From: Tannerella sp. oral taxon 808
Lineage (GTDB): Bacteria; Bacteroidota; Bacteroidia; Bacteroidales; Tannerellaceae
Assembly: GCA_002890585.1 (NCBI GenBank)
Contig: MIQB01000001.1
Coordinates: 20,201 to 84,200 of the forward strand
Reading direction: 5' to 3'
Length of the DNA stretch: 64,000 bases
Under the pieces are notes generated by a model. It did no database searches and was not told where the DNA came from. It worked only from the letters and a program-made list of their open reading frames with translations. Each line of letters starts with the position of its first letter. The first letter of the stretch is position 1. Positions 18,134 through 27,139 of this stretch are shown here, piece by piece. The translations under genes were made by a program, and so were the position numbers.

Positions 18134-19021
18134 ATGAAAACAAAGGGAATGTTTTTGGCAATGATGATGCTTGTTTGCAGCCTCGCTGCCAGCGGACAAT
18201 CCGCCTCCTCCATACGCCTGAACGAAGTGCTCGTCATCAATGTCGACAACTTCGTGGACGATTACGGATCAAGAAGCGGATGGATCGAACTCTACAACAA
18301 TTCGCCTGCCACGATCGACATAAAAGGGTGTTACTTGACAAACGACATCAATAACCCCCGCAAGTACATGATCCCCAAAGGCGACGTTAAGACGAAGATC
18401 CCGCCCCGCCAGCACGTACTCTTTTGGGCTGACAACAAGGCTTCGCGCGGAACATTTCATTTGAACTTTACGTTGGAACCCGAAGGTGAAAATTCAATTT
18501 TCATCTTCGATTCCGACGGAAAGACCTTGATTGATAAAGTCACGGTACCTGCCGGACAAAAGCCGGACGTGAGCTACGGCCTCACCCTCGACGGCGTTGG
18601 CACCTGGGCAACACTCACCAAAGTGACCCCCGACACAAACAACAAGGTGCTGGATTCAAACGAGAAGATCGAGAACTTCCGAGAGAACGACCCTTGGGGC
18701 ATCGGTATGACACTGACAGCCATGAGTGTCGTCTTCAGCGGTTTGCTGATCCTCTTCATCCTCTTCAAGCAAGTCGGGCGCATCGCCATCAATGCCGGGC
18801 GTCGCCGCGCAGCACGCACCAGCGGAGCCGAAGCTGCCGCACGTAGCGGACAAGAATCGGGCGAAATCTTTGCCGCCATCGCTATGGCACTTTACGAAGT
18901 GTCAGAAGATGCCCACGACATGGAAAGCACCGTGTTGACCATGCGCAAGGTGGCCCGGAGATACTCTCCGTGGAACTCGAAGATTTACGGAATGAGAAAC
19001 CTACCCCCCGTCAAGCGATGA
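18134..19021 (+). CDS. OadG-type decarboxylase gamma subunit fused to a lamin-tail domain
   Basis: The 295-residue protein begins with a signal-like segment (to about residue 24). A periplasmic lamin-tail-type beta domain follows (residues about 25-165: IRLNEVLVIN, GWIELYNNS). One membrane helix (about residues 195-220) leads to a short cytoplasmic tail rich in Ala/Arg. The helix plus tail matches the small OadG subunit that holds the decarboxylase together. This fusion is also known in other Bacteroidales. ATG at 18134 is preferred over the upstream TTG at 18125. It follows mmdA by 24 bp. Confidence 0.85.
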   Translation: MKTKGMFLAMMMLVCSLAASGQSASSIRLNEVLVINVDNFVDDYGSRSGWIELYNNSPATIDIKGCYLTNDINNPRKYMIPKGDVKTKIPPRQHVLFWADNKASRGTFHLNFTLEPEGENSIFIFDSDGKTLIDKVTVPAGQKPDVSYGLTLDGVGTWATLTKVTPDTNNKVLDSNEKIENFRENDPWGIGMTLTAMSVVFSGLLILFILFKQVGRIAINAGRRRAARTSGAEAAARSGQESGEIFAAIAMALYEVSEDAHDMESTVLTMRKVARRYSPWNSKIYGMRNLPPVKR

Positions 19022-19073
19022 AGCCAAACGCGTCGCATAGTTCGGTTCATTATAATATCATCAACACACGAAA

Positions 19074-19505
19074 ATGAAACAGTTCAAATACGTCATCAAC
19101 GGTAATGTCTATAACGTCACCGTAGACCATGTGGAGGATGCCATGGCCGAAGTAGAGGTCAATGGCACACCCTACAAGGTGGAAATGGACAAGCCGGCCA
19201 AGAAGCAATACGTCACCATCAAACGCCCCGCACAGGCTCCCACCACACCCTCTGGTACACCTGTTGTCACCCGACAAAGCACACCCGGATCAGCAGCCGC
19301 CATCAAATCGCCGCTGCCAGGTGTCATCCTGACCGTCGATTGCAAGGTGGGCGACCAAGTGAAGCGTGGCCAAAAACTCTTCGTGCTCGAAGCCATGAAG
19401 ATGGAGAACGTCATCCCCTCCGATCGCGACGGCGAAGTCACTGAGATCAAGGTGAGCAAGGGCGACTCCGTCTTGGAAGGCGCCGATCTGGTAATCATCA
19501 AATAA
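19074..19505 (+). CDS. Biotin carboxyl carrier subunit of the decarboxylase
   Basis: The 143-residue protein has a C-terminal biotinyl domain with the canonical VLEAMKMENVI (biotinylated Lys109). An Ala/Pro/Thr-rich linker (about residues 52-75) precedes it, with an N-terminal segment of about 50 residues. It carries CO2 as carboxybiotin from MmdA to the OadB channel subunit. Ten bases separate it from oadB. Confidence 0.95.
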   Translation: MKQFKYVINGNVYNVTVDHVEDAMAEVEVNGTPYKVEMDKPAKKQYVTIKRPAQAPTTPSGTPVVTRQSTPGSAAAIKSPLPGVILTVDCKVGDQVKRGQKLFVLEAMKMENVIPSDRDGEVTEIKVSKGDSVLEGADLVIIK

Positions 19506-19514
19506 CCCGAAGCG

Positions 19515-20681
19515 ATGCAGGAGAGTTTCTTAACATTCTTGGGAGAGAACATGCAGACGTTTCTCTCCTTCACGGGATTCGCCAATGCTACGTGGGGTCA
19601 CATCATCATGCTCCTCGTTGGCTTGGTCTTCATCTTCTTAGCCATCAAATACGAATTCGAGCCGATGCTCCTTATCCCTATCGGATTCGGAATCTTGATC
19701 GGTAACATCCCCTTCAAAGACGCCGGCCTTCAGATCGGTATCTATGAAGAAGGCTCCGTGCTCAACATCCTCTATCAGGGCGTCAAGCAGGGGTGGTATC
19801 CGCCGCTCATCTTCCTTGGTATCGGCGCCATGACAGACTTCTCGGCGCTGATCTCCAACCCTAAGCTGATACTGATCGGGGCTGCTGCACAGTTCGGCAT
19901 CTTCGGTGCGTACATCGCCGCCCTTCAGCTTGGGTTCGACCCGAGTCAGGCTGGCGCTATCGGCATCATCGGTGGAGCAGACGGCCCAACGGCCATCTTC
20001 CTCTCATCGAAGCTCGCTCCCAACCTGATGGGCGCCATCGCCGTATCGGCTTACTCCTATATGGCTCTTGTGCCCATCATCCAGCCCCCCTTCATGCGCC
20101 TCTTCACCACGAAGAAGGAGCGCGTGATCCGCATGAAGCCGCCCCGCGTAGTGTCGCAGACGGAGAAGATCGTCTTCCCGATCATTGGCCTGCTGCTGAC
20201 GGCTTTTCTTGTACCCTCGGGGCTGCCGTTGCTCGGTATGCTCTTCTTCGGCAACCTGCTGAAGGAAAGTGGCGTCACCCGCCGTTTGGCTGAGGCCGCC
20301 CGCGGACCGATCATCGATATCGTCACCATCCTGCTCGGTGTAACGGTTGGTGCATCGACACAGGCTACGGAGTTTCTCCGTTTCCAGTCTGTGGAGATCT
20401 TCATCCTCGGTGCCTTCTCGTTCGTCATCGCAACGAGTGCTGGTGTGCTGTTCGTGAAGTTCTTCAACCTCTTCCTCAAGGAGGGAAACAAGATCAACCC
20501 GCTGATCGGTAATGCCGGTGTATCGGCTGTGCCTGACTCGGCGCGTATCTCTCAGAATCTCGGGTTGGAATACGATCCGGGCAACTATCTGCTCATGCAT
20601 GCGATGGGTCCGAACGTGGCCGGTGTGATTGGGTCGGCTGTGGCGGCTGGCGTCTTGCTGGGCTTCCTTGGGGCGGGCTAA
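19515..20681 (+). CDS. oadB: Na+-translocating decarboxylase beta subunit
   Basis: The 388-residue integral membrane protein has nine or more hydrophobic segments. It contains the family motifs GIGAMTDF, GAIGIIGGADGPTAIF (conserved Asp implicated in Na+ transport) and NAGVSAVPDSARISQ. OadB decarboxylates carboxybiotin and exports two Na+. Start could also be the internal ATG at 19551. Last gene of the operon, followed by a hairpin terminator. Confidence 0.95.
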   Translation: MQESFLTFLGENMQTFLSFTGFANATWGHIIMLLVGLVFIFLAIKYEFEPMLLIPIGFGILIGNIPFKDAGLQIGIYEEGSVLNILYQGVKQGWYPPLIFLGIGAMTDFSALISNPKLILIGAAAQFGIFGAYIAALQLGFDPSQAGAIGIIGGADGPTAIFLSSKLAPNLMGAIAVSAYSYMALVPIIQPPFMRLFTTKKERVIRMKPPRVVSQTEKIVFPIIGLLLTAFLVPSGLPLLGMLFFGNLLKESGVTRRLAEAARGPIIDIVTILLGVTVGASTQATEFLRFQSVEIFILGAFSFVIATSAGVLFVKFFNLFLKEGNKINPLIGNAGVSAVPDSARISQNLGLEYDPGNYLLMHAMGPNVAGVIGSAVAAGVLLGFLGAG

Positions 20682-20758
20682 TCCGAGCTTGCTCACCCCC
20701 CCTTCTTTGTTAGAACACTGTTAAGTATTTCATATTAAGAATTGATTTTAGAGAAGAG

Positions 20759-20790
20759 GCCGGCCGTTGCGAAACGCCCGGCTTTATTTA
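20759..20790 (+). terminator. Hairpin terminator after the decarboxylase operon
   Basis: GCCGG-cc-GTT, loop gcga, AAC-gc-CCGGC, followed by TTTATTTATT. It lies about 80 bp past oadB. Confidence 0.65.
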
Positions 20791-20922
20791 TTCCCTCTGA
20801 ACGAACATAACAGGGAGGCTTTGCCCCCCCTCCTCCCCTTGATGGAGGGGGAAGATGATCGCCATCATTCCTCTCTGTTATTGATTGGAGATCATCCATT
20901 ATTCACCCATAATCAAAACGAA

Positions 20923-21906
20923 ATGGCAACAACAATCCAATGTATCGGGGTATTGACCTCGGGCGGCGATGCGCCAGGCATGAACGCCGCCATCCGCGCC
21001 GTGACACGCACGGCCATCGGCAACGGTATGACTGTAAAAGGCATTTACCGCGGCTATCGTGGCTTGATCACCAATGAGATTGAGCCCCTCGAAACACAAA
21101 GCGTGAGCAACATCATTCAGCGTGGAGGAACGATACTCAAGACCGCCCGCTGCGATGAGTTTCGCACACCCGAAGGCCGAAGCCATGCCTACGAGGTGAT
21201 CACGCAGCATGGCATCGACGCCCTCGTCGTGATTGGCGGCGATGGCAGCCTGTGTGGTGCATCTGACTTTGCTCAGGAGCACGACTTCCCCATCATCGGC
21301 CTGCCCGGAACGATCGATAACGACCTCTCCGGCACCGATGTTACCATCGGTTACGACACGGCGCTGAATACCATCGTGGAGTGCGTCGATAAGATCCGCG
21401 ACACGGCCACCTCGCACGAGCGGCTCTTCTTCGTCGAGGTGATGGGGCGCGACGCCGGCTTTTTAGCCCTCAACGGCGCATTGGCCTCTGGTTCTGAGGC
21501 AGCCATCATTCCCGAGATCTCGCTCGAGAAGGATCAGCTGGCCGAGATGATCGAGCAGGGCTTCCGCAAATCGAAGAACAGCAGCATCGTGCTCGTGGCC
21601 GAGAACGAAGTGACGGGCGGCGCGATGGGCGTGGCTGCGCGCGTGAAGAAGGAGTATCCGCAGTTCGACGTGCGCGTCTCCATCCTCGGCCACCTGCAAC
21701 GCGGCGGCTCGCCCTCAGCGCAAGACCGCATCCTGGCTACCCGCATGGGATCAGCCGCCATCGAGGCTCTGCTCGAGGGGCAGCGCAACGTGATGGTGGG
21801 CCTACAGAACGACGAGCTTGTGCTCGTGCCCTTCGCTAAGGCGATCAAGAAGGATAAGCCGATCGACCGGCATCTCTTGGACGTCCTTCAGATCGTCTCC
21901 AAGTAA
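20923..21906 (+). CDS. pfkA: ATP-dependent 6-phosphofructokinase
   Basis: Starting at ATG 20923 the product is 327 residues, close to the bacterial norm of 320; the upstream open frame has no family similarity. Motifs: [15 protein letters not shown] (ATP site), [19 protein letters not shown] (catalytic Asp) and [12 protein letters not shown]. Glycines in GGDGS and PGTIDND, rather than Asp and Lys, indicate ATP rather than pyrophosphate as donor. The committed step of glycolysis. Confidence 0.95.
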   Translation: MATTIQCIGVLTSGGDAPGMNAAIRAVTRTAIGNGMTVKGIYRGYRGLITNEIEPLETQSVSNIIQRGGTILKTARCDEFRTPEGRSHAYEVITQHGIDALVVIGGDGSLCGASDFAQEHDFPIIGLPGTIDNDLSGTDVTIGYDTALNTIVECVDKIRDTATSHERLFFVEVMGRDAGFLALNGALASGSEAAIIPEISLEKDQLAEMIEQGFRKSKNSSIVLVAENEVTGGAMGVAARVKKEYPQFDVRVSILGHLQRGGSPSAQDRILATRMGSAAIEALLEGQRNVMVGLQNDELVLVPFAKAIKKDKPIDRHLLDVLQIVSK

Positions 21907-21930
21907 CGGCTCCCCCGCCCCACGCCTGCA

Positions 21931-22479
21931 ATGAAGCACCTCCCGAACATCCTTTCCGGGCTGCGCATCGTGCTCTCGCCCGTCCTTGTGGCCACGGCCG
22001 ACAGTCCCGCGGTGCTCGCCACGCTGATGCTCCTCTCGGGCCTCACCGACGCCGCGGACGGCCTTATCGCGCGTCGCTTCGGTTGCCGCACGGCCCTCGG
22101 TGCGCGTCTCGATTCCGTGGCCGACTGGGTGTTCTTCGCCGCCGTGGGGTGGGTCTTCTGCACGCGTTACACGGCCGTCGTCCGCGCCTGCCTGACGGAG
22201 CTGATGATTGTCATCGGGCTGCGCATCGTGGCGGTGGGCGTCGGTGTGGTGCGGTTTGGGCGCGTCGTTTCAATTCACACCCTGAGCAATAAGCTGAGTT
22301 ATGCCTTGGCTTTCCTACTGCTTGTGCGCATCGTGCTGCGTGGCCCTGTGCCCACGGCTGTGATGCGCACAGTGCTCTTCATCGCCGCCTTGGCTGCCTT
22401 GGAAGAGCTGCTGATCCTGCTCCGCAGCCGCACGCCCGACCCTGATCGGCGGAGCATATTTGATCGATCTAAAAACTAA
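21931..22479 (+). CDS. CDP-alcohol phosphatidyltransferase
   Basis: The 182-residue membrane protein has the CDP-alcohol transferase signature DAADGLIARRF...GARLDSVADW, i.e. D-x2-DG-x2-AR-x8-G-x3-D-x3-D. Four to five hydrophobic segments follow. Family members include PgsA and Pcs-type enzymes, which transfer a phosphatidyl group from CDP-diacylglycerol. The exact acceptor (glycerol 3-phosphate or other) cannot be set from sequence. It follows pfkA by 24 bp. Confidence 0.85.
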   Translation: MKHLPNILSGLRIVLSPVLVATADSPAVLATLMLLSGLTDAADGLIARRFGCRTALGARLDSVADWVFFAAVGWVFCTRYTAVVRACLTELMIVIGLRIVAVGVGVVRFGRVVSIHTLSNKLSYALAFLLLVRIVLRGPVPTAVMRTVLFIAALAALEELLILLRSRTPDPDRRSIFDRSKN

Positions 22480-22491
22480 AAACGAGGAATG

Positions 22492-22548
22492 AAAAAGTCC
22501 TGTCGGCAGGAGAGAAGGTGCCCCTCTTCTCCGCCGGCAGGACTTTTC
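22492..22548 (+). terminator. Hairpin terminator with AAAAGTCCTG/CAGGACTTTT arms
   Basis: AAAAGTCCTGTCGGC pairs with GCCGGCAGGACTTTT, with an inner stem AGGAGA...TCTCC. It begins 12 bp after the stop of the phosphatidyltransferase gene. The same arm sequence recurs at 45961 and 46586. Confidence 0.75.
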
Positions 22549-22563
22549 GTTTTCGATCCATTA

Positions 22564-22609
22564 CCCAGGGCTTCACCCTGGGCTATCATCCGGCGGCCCT
22601 TCAGGCCGC
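22564..22609. repeat. REP-like palindromic element
   Basis: CCCAGGG-cttca-CCCTGGG followed by CGGCGGCCCTTCAGGCCGC. Further copies are at 40899-41123, 52043-52090 and 63751-64000. Confidence 0.75.
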
Positions 22610-22641
22610 TGCCCTTCCAGGGTGGATAATTCATAATCGAT

Positions 22642-22815
22642 CGCTTTTCCCTATCCCGGAGCTTCGTAAACCCTGAAACGCACCCCCGCAGGTCTTCCGG
22701 CAGTGCTGCGGAGTCCGAAATGCGCCGCTTTTCCCTATCCCGGAGCCTCGTAAGCCCCGAAACGCACCTCCGTAGGCCTTCCGGCAGTTTCGCGGAGTCC
22801 GAAACGCGCCGCATT
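22642..22815. repeat. Two 84-bp direct repeats
   Basis: The block CGCTTTTCCCTATCCCGGAG starts at 22642 and 22726, and the next CGC block is at 22810, giving a period of 84 bp, twice the 42-bp period of the neighbouring array D. The unit contains CGGAGTCCGAAA and GCAG-TG-CTGC dyads. The second copy is part of the left inverted-repeat arm. Confidence 0.8.
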
Positions 22816-22856
22816 TTGCATTCTCCCGTATTAAAATATCGTCATATGCAATGCAA
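22714..22856. repeat. Left arm of a perfect 143-bp inverted repeat
   Basis: The reverse complement of this segment is identical, base for base, to 23182-23324. The arms enclose array D. Confidence 0.95.
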
Positions 22857-23195
22857 ATAATAAATCAACACACCGAGAAATTAATACATGCGCTGCATAT
22901 AATAGACCCACGCAACGAGAGCTTAATACTTGCATTGCAAGTAGCATTCTCTCGCACCGAGAGAAGGTAATTTGCATTGCATGTAGCATTCTCTCGCACC
23001 GAGAGAAGGTAACTTGCATTGCATGTAGCATTCTCTCGTATCGAGAGAAGGTAATTTGCATTGCAAGTAGTAGCCTCTCACATCGAGAGAATGTGATCTG
23101 CATTGCAATTAGCACTCTATCACACCGAGAGAAGACAATTTGCATTGCAAGTAGCATCCTCTCGCACCGAGAGAAGGCAACTTGCATTGCATATG
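22846..23195. repeat. Tandem array D: about 8 units of exactly 42 bp
   Basis: Regular units start at 22930, 22972, 23014, 23056, 23098, 23140 and 23182, with two eroded ones before them. Each carries ACTTGCA-T-TGCAAGT or a variant (centre 22935) and TTCTCTCG-CAC-CGAGAGAA (centre 22956), so dyads fall every 21 bp. Frames read from it are artefacts of the 14-codon period. Confidence 0.95.
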
Positions 23196-23324
23196 ACGAT
23201 ATTTTAATACGGGAGAATGCAAAATGCGGCGCGTTTCGGACTCCGCGAAACTGCCGGAAGGCCTACGGAGGTGCGTTTCGGGGCTTACGAGGCTCCGGGA
23301 TAGGGAAAAGCGGCGCATTTCGGA
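23182..23324. repeat. Right arm of the 143-bp inverted repeat
   Basis: Exact inverted copy of 22714-22856. It ends about 160 bp before the mutS promoter box, and also shows the 84-bp period (23226 to 23310). Confidence 0.95.
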
Positions 23325-23483
23325 GCTTACGGCACCGCCGCAAGGCCAAACGTGGCGAAGCACACGGTGTGCAATCGAATCACAAGAGGAAACGCGGCGA
23401 GAAACGGGGCGCGTGGGGCCGATCGCAGGGGGAAATGCGCCGCCGCTCCGAAAGGGACATGTCAGGGGGTATCGCAGACGCTC

Positions 23484-23491
23484 CTACTTTT
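23484..23491 (+). promoter_or_regulatory. Promoter -7 box of mutS
   Basis: TACTTTTG matches TAnnTTTG and lies 29 bp before the proposed mutS GTG. The surrounding CGCTCCTACTTTTGA is identical to the box before the TPR/AraC gene (31270-31277, minus). Confidence 0.55.
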
Positions 23492-23519
23492 GACCCCCGT
23501 AAAAAGAAGGAAAACAGCC

Positions 23520-26147
23520 GTGTCAAAGTCAGTCGAAACCCCGTTGATGAAGCAATATTTTAGCATCAAGGCCAAGCACCCGGATGCTATACTGCTGTTT
23601 CGCGTGGGCGACTTCTACGAGATGTATGGGCAGGACGCCGTCGAGGGGGCCGAGATACTCGGCATCGTGCAGACGAAGCGCTCGAACGGCGCAGCGCAGG
23701 ATGTGGAGATGGCCGGATTCCCCTTTCACGCGCTCGACGCTTACCTGCCGAAGCTGGTCAGGGCTGGGCGGCGCGTAGCCGTTTGCGATCAGTTGGAAGA
23801 CCCGAAGCTGGCCAAGAAGCTCGTCAAGCGGGGCATCACGGAGCTGGTCACACCGGGCGTCGCGATGGACGACCACGTGCTGGAGCGGCGAGAAAACAAT
23901 TTCCTGGCAGCGGTCCATTTCGGGAAGGCGACCTGTGGCGTGGCCTTCCTTGATATTTCTACGGGTGAATTCCTGACGGCCCAAGGCTCGACAGAGGAGG
24001 TCGATAAATGGCTGACGGACTTTGCGCCGAAGGAGGTGCTCATCTGCCGCGGGCTGCGCGACCGGTTCGGGTGCACCTTCGGGTCGGTGGGCAGCGTCTT
24101 TGAACTGGAGGATTGGGTGTTCAACGCCGCCACAGCGCGCGAGCGGCTGCTGCGCCACTTCGAGACGGCCGGGCTGAAGGGTTTCGGCGTAGAGGATCTG
24201 GAGGAAGGCATCGTGGCGGCAGGCGCCATCCTCGTCTATTTAGACCGAACGAAGCACACGCAGATCGCACACATCACCACCCTGACGCGCATCGAGGAAG
24301 ATCAATACGTAAGGCTCGACAAATTCACCGTCCACAACCTTGAGCTCGTGCGCACGATGAGCGAGGGCGGGCGGTCGCTCCTGCAAACGATCGATGAGAC
24401 GACATCGCCCATGGGCGCGCGGATGATGAAGCGCTGGGTGCTCTTCCCCCTCAAGGACGGAGCCGAGATCCGCCGCCGGCAAAGCACCGTGGCCACCCTG
24501 CTTCATGATCCAGCCCTGCGCGAGGCCTTGACTGGGCAACTGAGCGAGATGGGCGACGTGGAGCGGGTCATCTCCAAAGTCGCTGTCGGGCGGGTCACGC
24601 CGCGCGAAGTCGTACAGCTACGGCGGGCACTCGAGGCCATCGGGCAAATGCGCGACTGCTGTGTGAAGTCAGGCGATGCCGTGCTCCAGGCCTGGGCCGA
24701 GGAGCTGGACCCCTGCACGGAGGTCAGCGAGCGCATCGGTCGCGAGATCGTTAGCGAGCCGCCAGCCGTCGTGGGCAAGGGCGGCATCATCGCCCACGGA
24801 GTGAACACCGAATTAGACGAGCTGCGCGAGATCGCATACTCCGGCAAGGATTACCTCACCAAGCTGCAGCAACGCGAAAGCCAGCGCACAGGCATCCCCA
24901 GCCTCAAGGTGGCCTTCAATAATGTATTCGGTTACTACATCGAAGTGCGCAACACACATAAAGACAAAGTGCCCCCGGAGTGGATCCGCAAGCAAACACT
25001 CGTCAGCGCCGAGCGTTACATCACGGAAGAGCTGAAGGAGTATGAAGAGAAAATCCTCGGTGCCGAGGAGCGCATCTTAGCCTTAGAGTCCGAACTCTTC
25101 AATCGCCTCACAACTGATCTGACCCGCTTCATCCGCCCCATTCAGCACGATGCGCAAGTCGCAGCCCGGCTGGACTGCATAGCCTCCTTCGCCCGCACCG
25201 CCGCTACCCGCCGCTATGTGCAGCCCGTCGTGGACGACTCCGACGTGATCGACATCAAGGGCGGCCGCCACCCCGTCATCGAGCAGCAGCTCCCCTCCGA
25301 CGAACCCTACGTAGCCAACGACGTCCGCCTCGACCGCCTCGAGCAGCAGATCCTCATCATCACCGGCCCCAACATGGCAGGCAAGTCAGCCCTCCTCCGC
25401 CAGACGGCCCTCATCGCCCTCATGGCGCAGATCGGCAGCTATGTGCCAGCCGAGAGCGCCCGCATCGGGTGGGTAGATAAGATCTTCACACGCGTCGGGG
25501 CGTCAGACAACATCTCCGCGGGCGAATCCACCTTCATGGTGGAGATGAACGAGGCCGCAAACATCCTCAACAACGTCACGCCCCGCAGCCTCGTCCTCTT
25601 CGACGAACTCGGGCGCGGCACGAGTACGTACGACGGCATCTCCATCGCCTGGGCCATCGTCGAGTACATCCACGAACACCCGCGGGCCGCAGCGCGCACC
25701 CTCTTCGCCACACATTATCACGAGCTGAACGAGATGGCACGCACCTTCCCACGCATCCGAAACTTCAACATCTCGGTGCGCGAGTCGGGCAACCGGGTCA
25801 TCTTCCTCCGCAAGCTCGTGCCCGGAGGCAGCGCACACAGCTTCGGCATCCATGTAGCCCGCATGGCCGGCATGCCGCGGCGCATCGTGGAGCGAGCCGA
25901 AGAGATTCTCCATCAGTTAGAAGAAGATCATACGCGGGGAGTGGAGGACACATCCGTCCGTGCGAGCCGCTCAGGGGCAGGGAGTGGCAAGAGCGACGGC
26001 GCCTATCAACTCAGCTTTTTCCAGTTAGACGATCCCGTGCTCTGCCAGGTGCGCGATGAGATCCGCCACATCGACGTAAACAATCTCACCCCACTTGAAG
26101 CGTTGAATAAGCTGAGTGAGATCAAACGAATTATTCAAGTCAAGTAA
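23520..26147 (+). CDS. mutS: DNA mismatch repair protein MutS
   Basis: The GTG at 23520 gives 875 residues. It has a good ribosome-binding site (AAGAAGGA) and removes a repeat-derived N-terminal stretch present in the longer open frame. Mismatch-binding Phe-x-Glu is in [10 protein letters not shown]; Walker A is TGPNMAGKS and Walker B/signature is [14 protein letters not shown]. Lever and clamp domains lie between. It recognises mispairs and, with MutL, starts repair. Normal length for MutS1. Confidence 0.96.
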   Translation: MSKSVETPLMKQYFSIKAKHPDAILLFRVGDFYEMYGQDAVEGAEILGIVQTKRSNGAAQDVEMAGFPFHALDAYLPKLVRAGRRVAVCDQLEDPKLAKKLVKRGITELVTPGVAMDDHVLERRENNFLAAVHFGKATCGVAFLDISTGEFLTAQGSTEEVDKWLTDFAPKEVLICRGLRDRFGCTFGSVGSVFELEDWVFNAATARERLLRHFETAGLKGFGVEDLEEGIVAAGAILVYLDRTKHTQIAHITTLTRIEEDQYVRLDKFTVHNLELVRTMSEGGRSLLQTIDETTSPMGARMMKRWVLFPLKDGAEIRRRQSTVATLLHDPALREALTGQLSEMGDVERVISKVAVGRVTPREVVQLRRALEAIGQMRDCCVKSGDAVLQAWAEELDPCTEVSERIGREIVSEPPAVVGKGGIIAHGVNTELDELREIAYSGKDYLTKLQQRESQRTGIPSLKVAFNNVFGYYIEVRNTHKDKVPPEWIRKQTLVSAERYITEELKEYEEKILGAEERILALESELFNRLTTDLTRFIRPIQHDAQVAARLDCIASFARTAATRRYVQPVVDDSDVIDIKGGRHPVIEQQLPSDEPYVANDVRLDRLEQQILIITGPNMAGKSALLRQTALIALMAQIGSYVPAESARIGWVDKIFTRVGASDNISAGESTFMVEMNEAANILNNVTPRSLVLFDELGRGTSTYDGISIAWAIVEYIHEHPRAAARTLFATHYHELNEMARTFPRIRNFNISVRESGNRVIFLRKLVPGGSAHSFGIHVARMAGMPRRIVERAEEILHQLEEDHTRGVEDTSVRASRSGAGSGKSDGAYQLSFFQLDDPVLCQVRDEIRHIDVNNLTPLEALNKLSEIKRIIQVK

Positions 26148-26152
26148 AGCCT

Positions 26153-27139
26153 ATGATACGTGCATGCAAACTGATCCAGGCCATGACTGTCGCCCTTTTA
26201 CTCGCGGCGATAGGCGGGGGGACATCCTGCTCCGAGGTGAAGCACATCAACGCAGAGGTGGCTTACCAGACGGAGGCCCAGTTAGGCGAAGGCGCCATCT
26301 GGCACCCCGACCGCGGCACACTCCTCTGGGTCGACATCGAAGGGCGCACGCTCTATGAGTTCATGCCTGAGAAGAAGAAATGCCGCTCCTGGAAGTTCGA
26401 TCGCCGGGTGACGACCGTCGTGCCTGAAACGGATCACACCGTCGTCCTCGCGCTTGAGAACAGCATCATCCGCTTCGACCTGAACACCCGCGAGAAGACG
26501 GAGATCACCCCCATCGACACCAAAGGCGGCCGCCTGCGTTGCAACGACGGCAAATGCTCACCCAACGGCTGGCTGTGGGTTGGCACCATGAGCCTCGATG
26601 AGAAATCGAGCGAGGCCACACTCTACTGCGTACGCCCCACCGGCCGCATCGACGCAATGGTGCGCGGTGTGACCATCTCCAACGGCATAGTCTGGTCCAG
26701 CAACAAGAAGTACATCTATTACAACGACACGCCAACAGGCCACATCCGCCGCTTCCGCTACAATCAGCATTCGGGCGACATCATCATGAATGGCATCGCT
26801 GTAGACATTCCCGAAGGCACCGGCCTGCCCGATGGCATGGCCATCGATCGCAACGACAACCTCTGGGTAGCCCAGTGGGGCGGCTTCGGCGTCTATTGCT
26901 ACAACGCCTACACCGGCGAGCTGATCGCCAAGGTGGAAGTGCCTGCGCCCAACGTCACCTCGTGTGCCTTCGGCGGCGAGCACATGGATGTGCTTTACAT
27001 CACCACGGCCCGCGAGGGCCTCACGCCCGACGAGCTGGCAGCTTACCCCCTGAGCGGGTGCATCTTCTCGTGCCGACCGGGAGCCGTCGGCGTACCCCCG
27101 AACTACTTCGGGCAAGAATCGAATCAACAAGAAGAATGA
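26153..27139 (+). CDS. SMP-30/gluconolactonase-like lipoprotein
   Basis: The 328-residue product has a lipoprotein signal (GGGTSC, Cys about residue 26). A six-bladed propeller of the SMP-30/regucalcin family follows, with metal-site residues in LGEGAIWHP (Glu), CNDGKCSPNGWLWVGTM (Asn) and LPDGMAIDRNDNLWVAQW (Asp). Such enzymes hydrolyse aldonolactones. It follows mutS by 5 bp and overlaps rnr by 4 bp (ATGA), an unusual neighbour for two DNA/RNA enzymes. Confidence 0.88.
   Translation: MIRACKLIQAMTVALLLAAIGGGTSCSEVKHINAEVAYQTEAQLGEGAIWHPDRGTLLWVDIEGRTLYEFMPEKKKCRSWKFDRRVTTVVPETDHTVVLALENSIIRFDLNTREKTEITPIDTKGGRLRCNDGKCSPNGWLWVGTMSLDEKSSEATLYCVRPTGRIDAMVRGVTISNGIVWSSNKKYIYYNDTPTGHIRRFRYNQHSGDIIMNGIAVDIPEGTGLPDGMAIDRNDNLWVAQWGGFGVYCYNAYTGELIAKVEVPAPNVTSCAFGGEHMDVLYITTAREGLTPDELAAYPLSGCIFSCRPGAVGVPPNYFGQESNQQEE

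Noticed and set aside
22831..23187. Open frame of repeating MQITFSRCERMLL units (minus)
   Set aside because: Frame through the 42-bp array D between the inverted-repeat arms; same 14-codon artefact.
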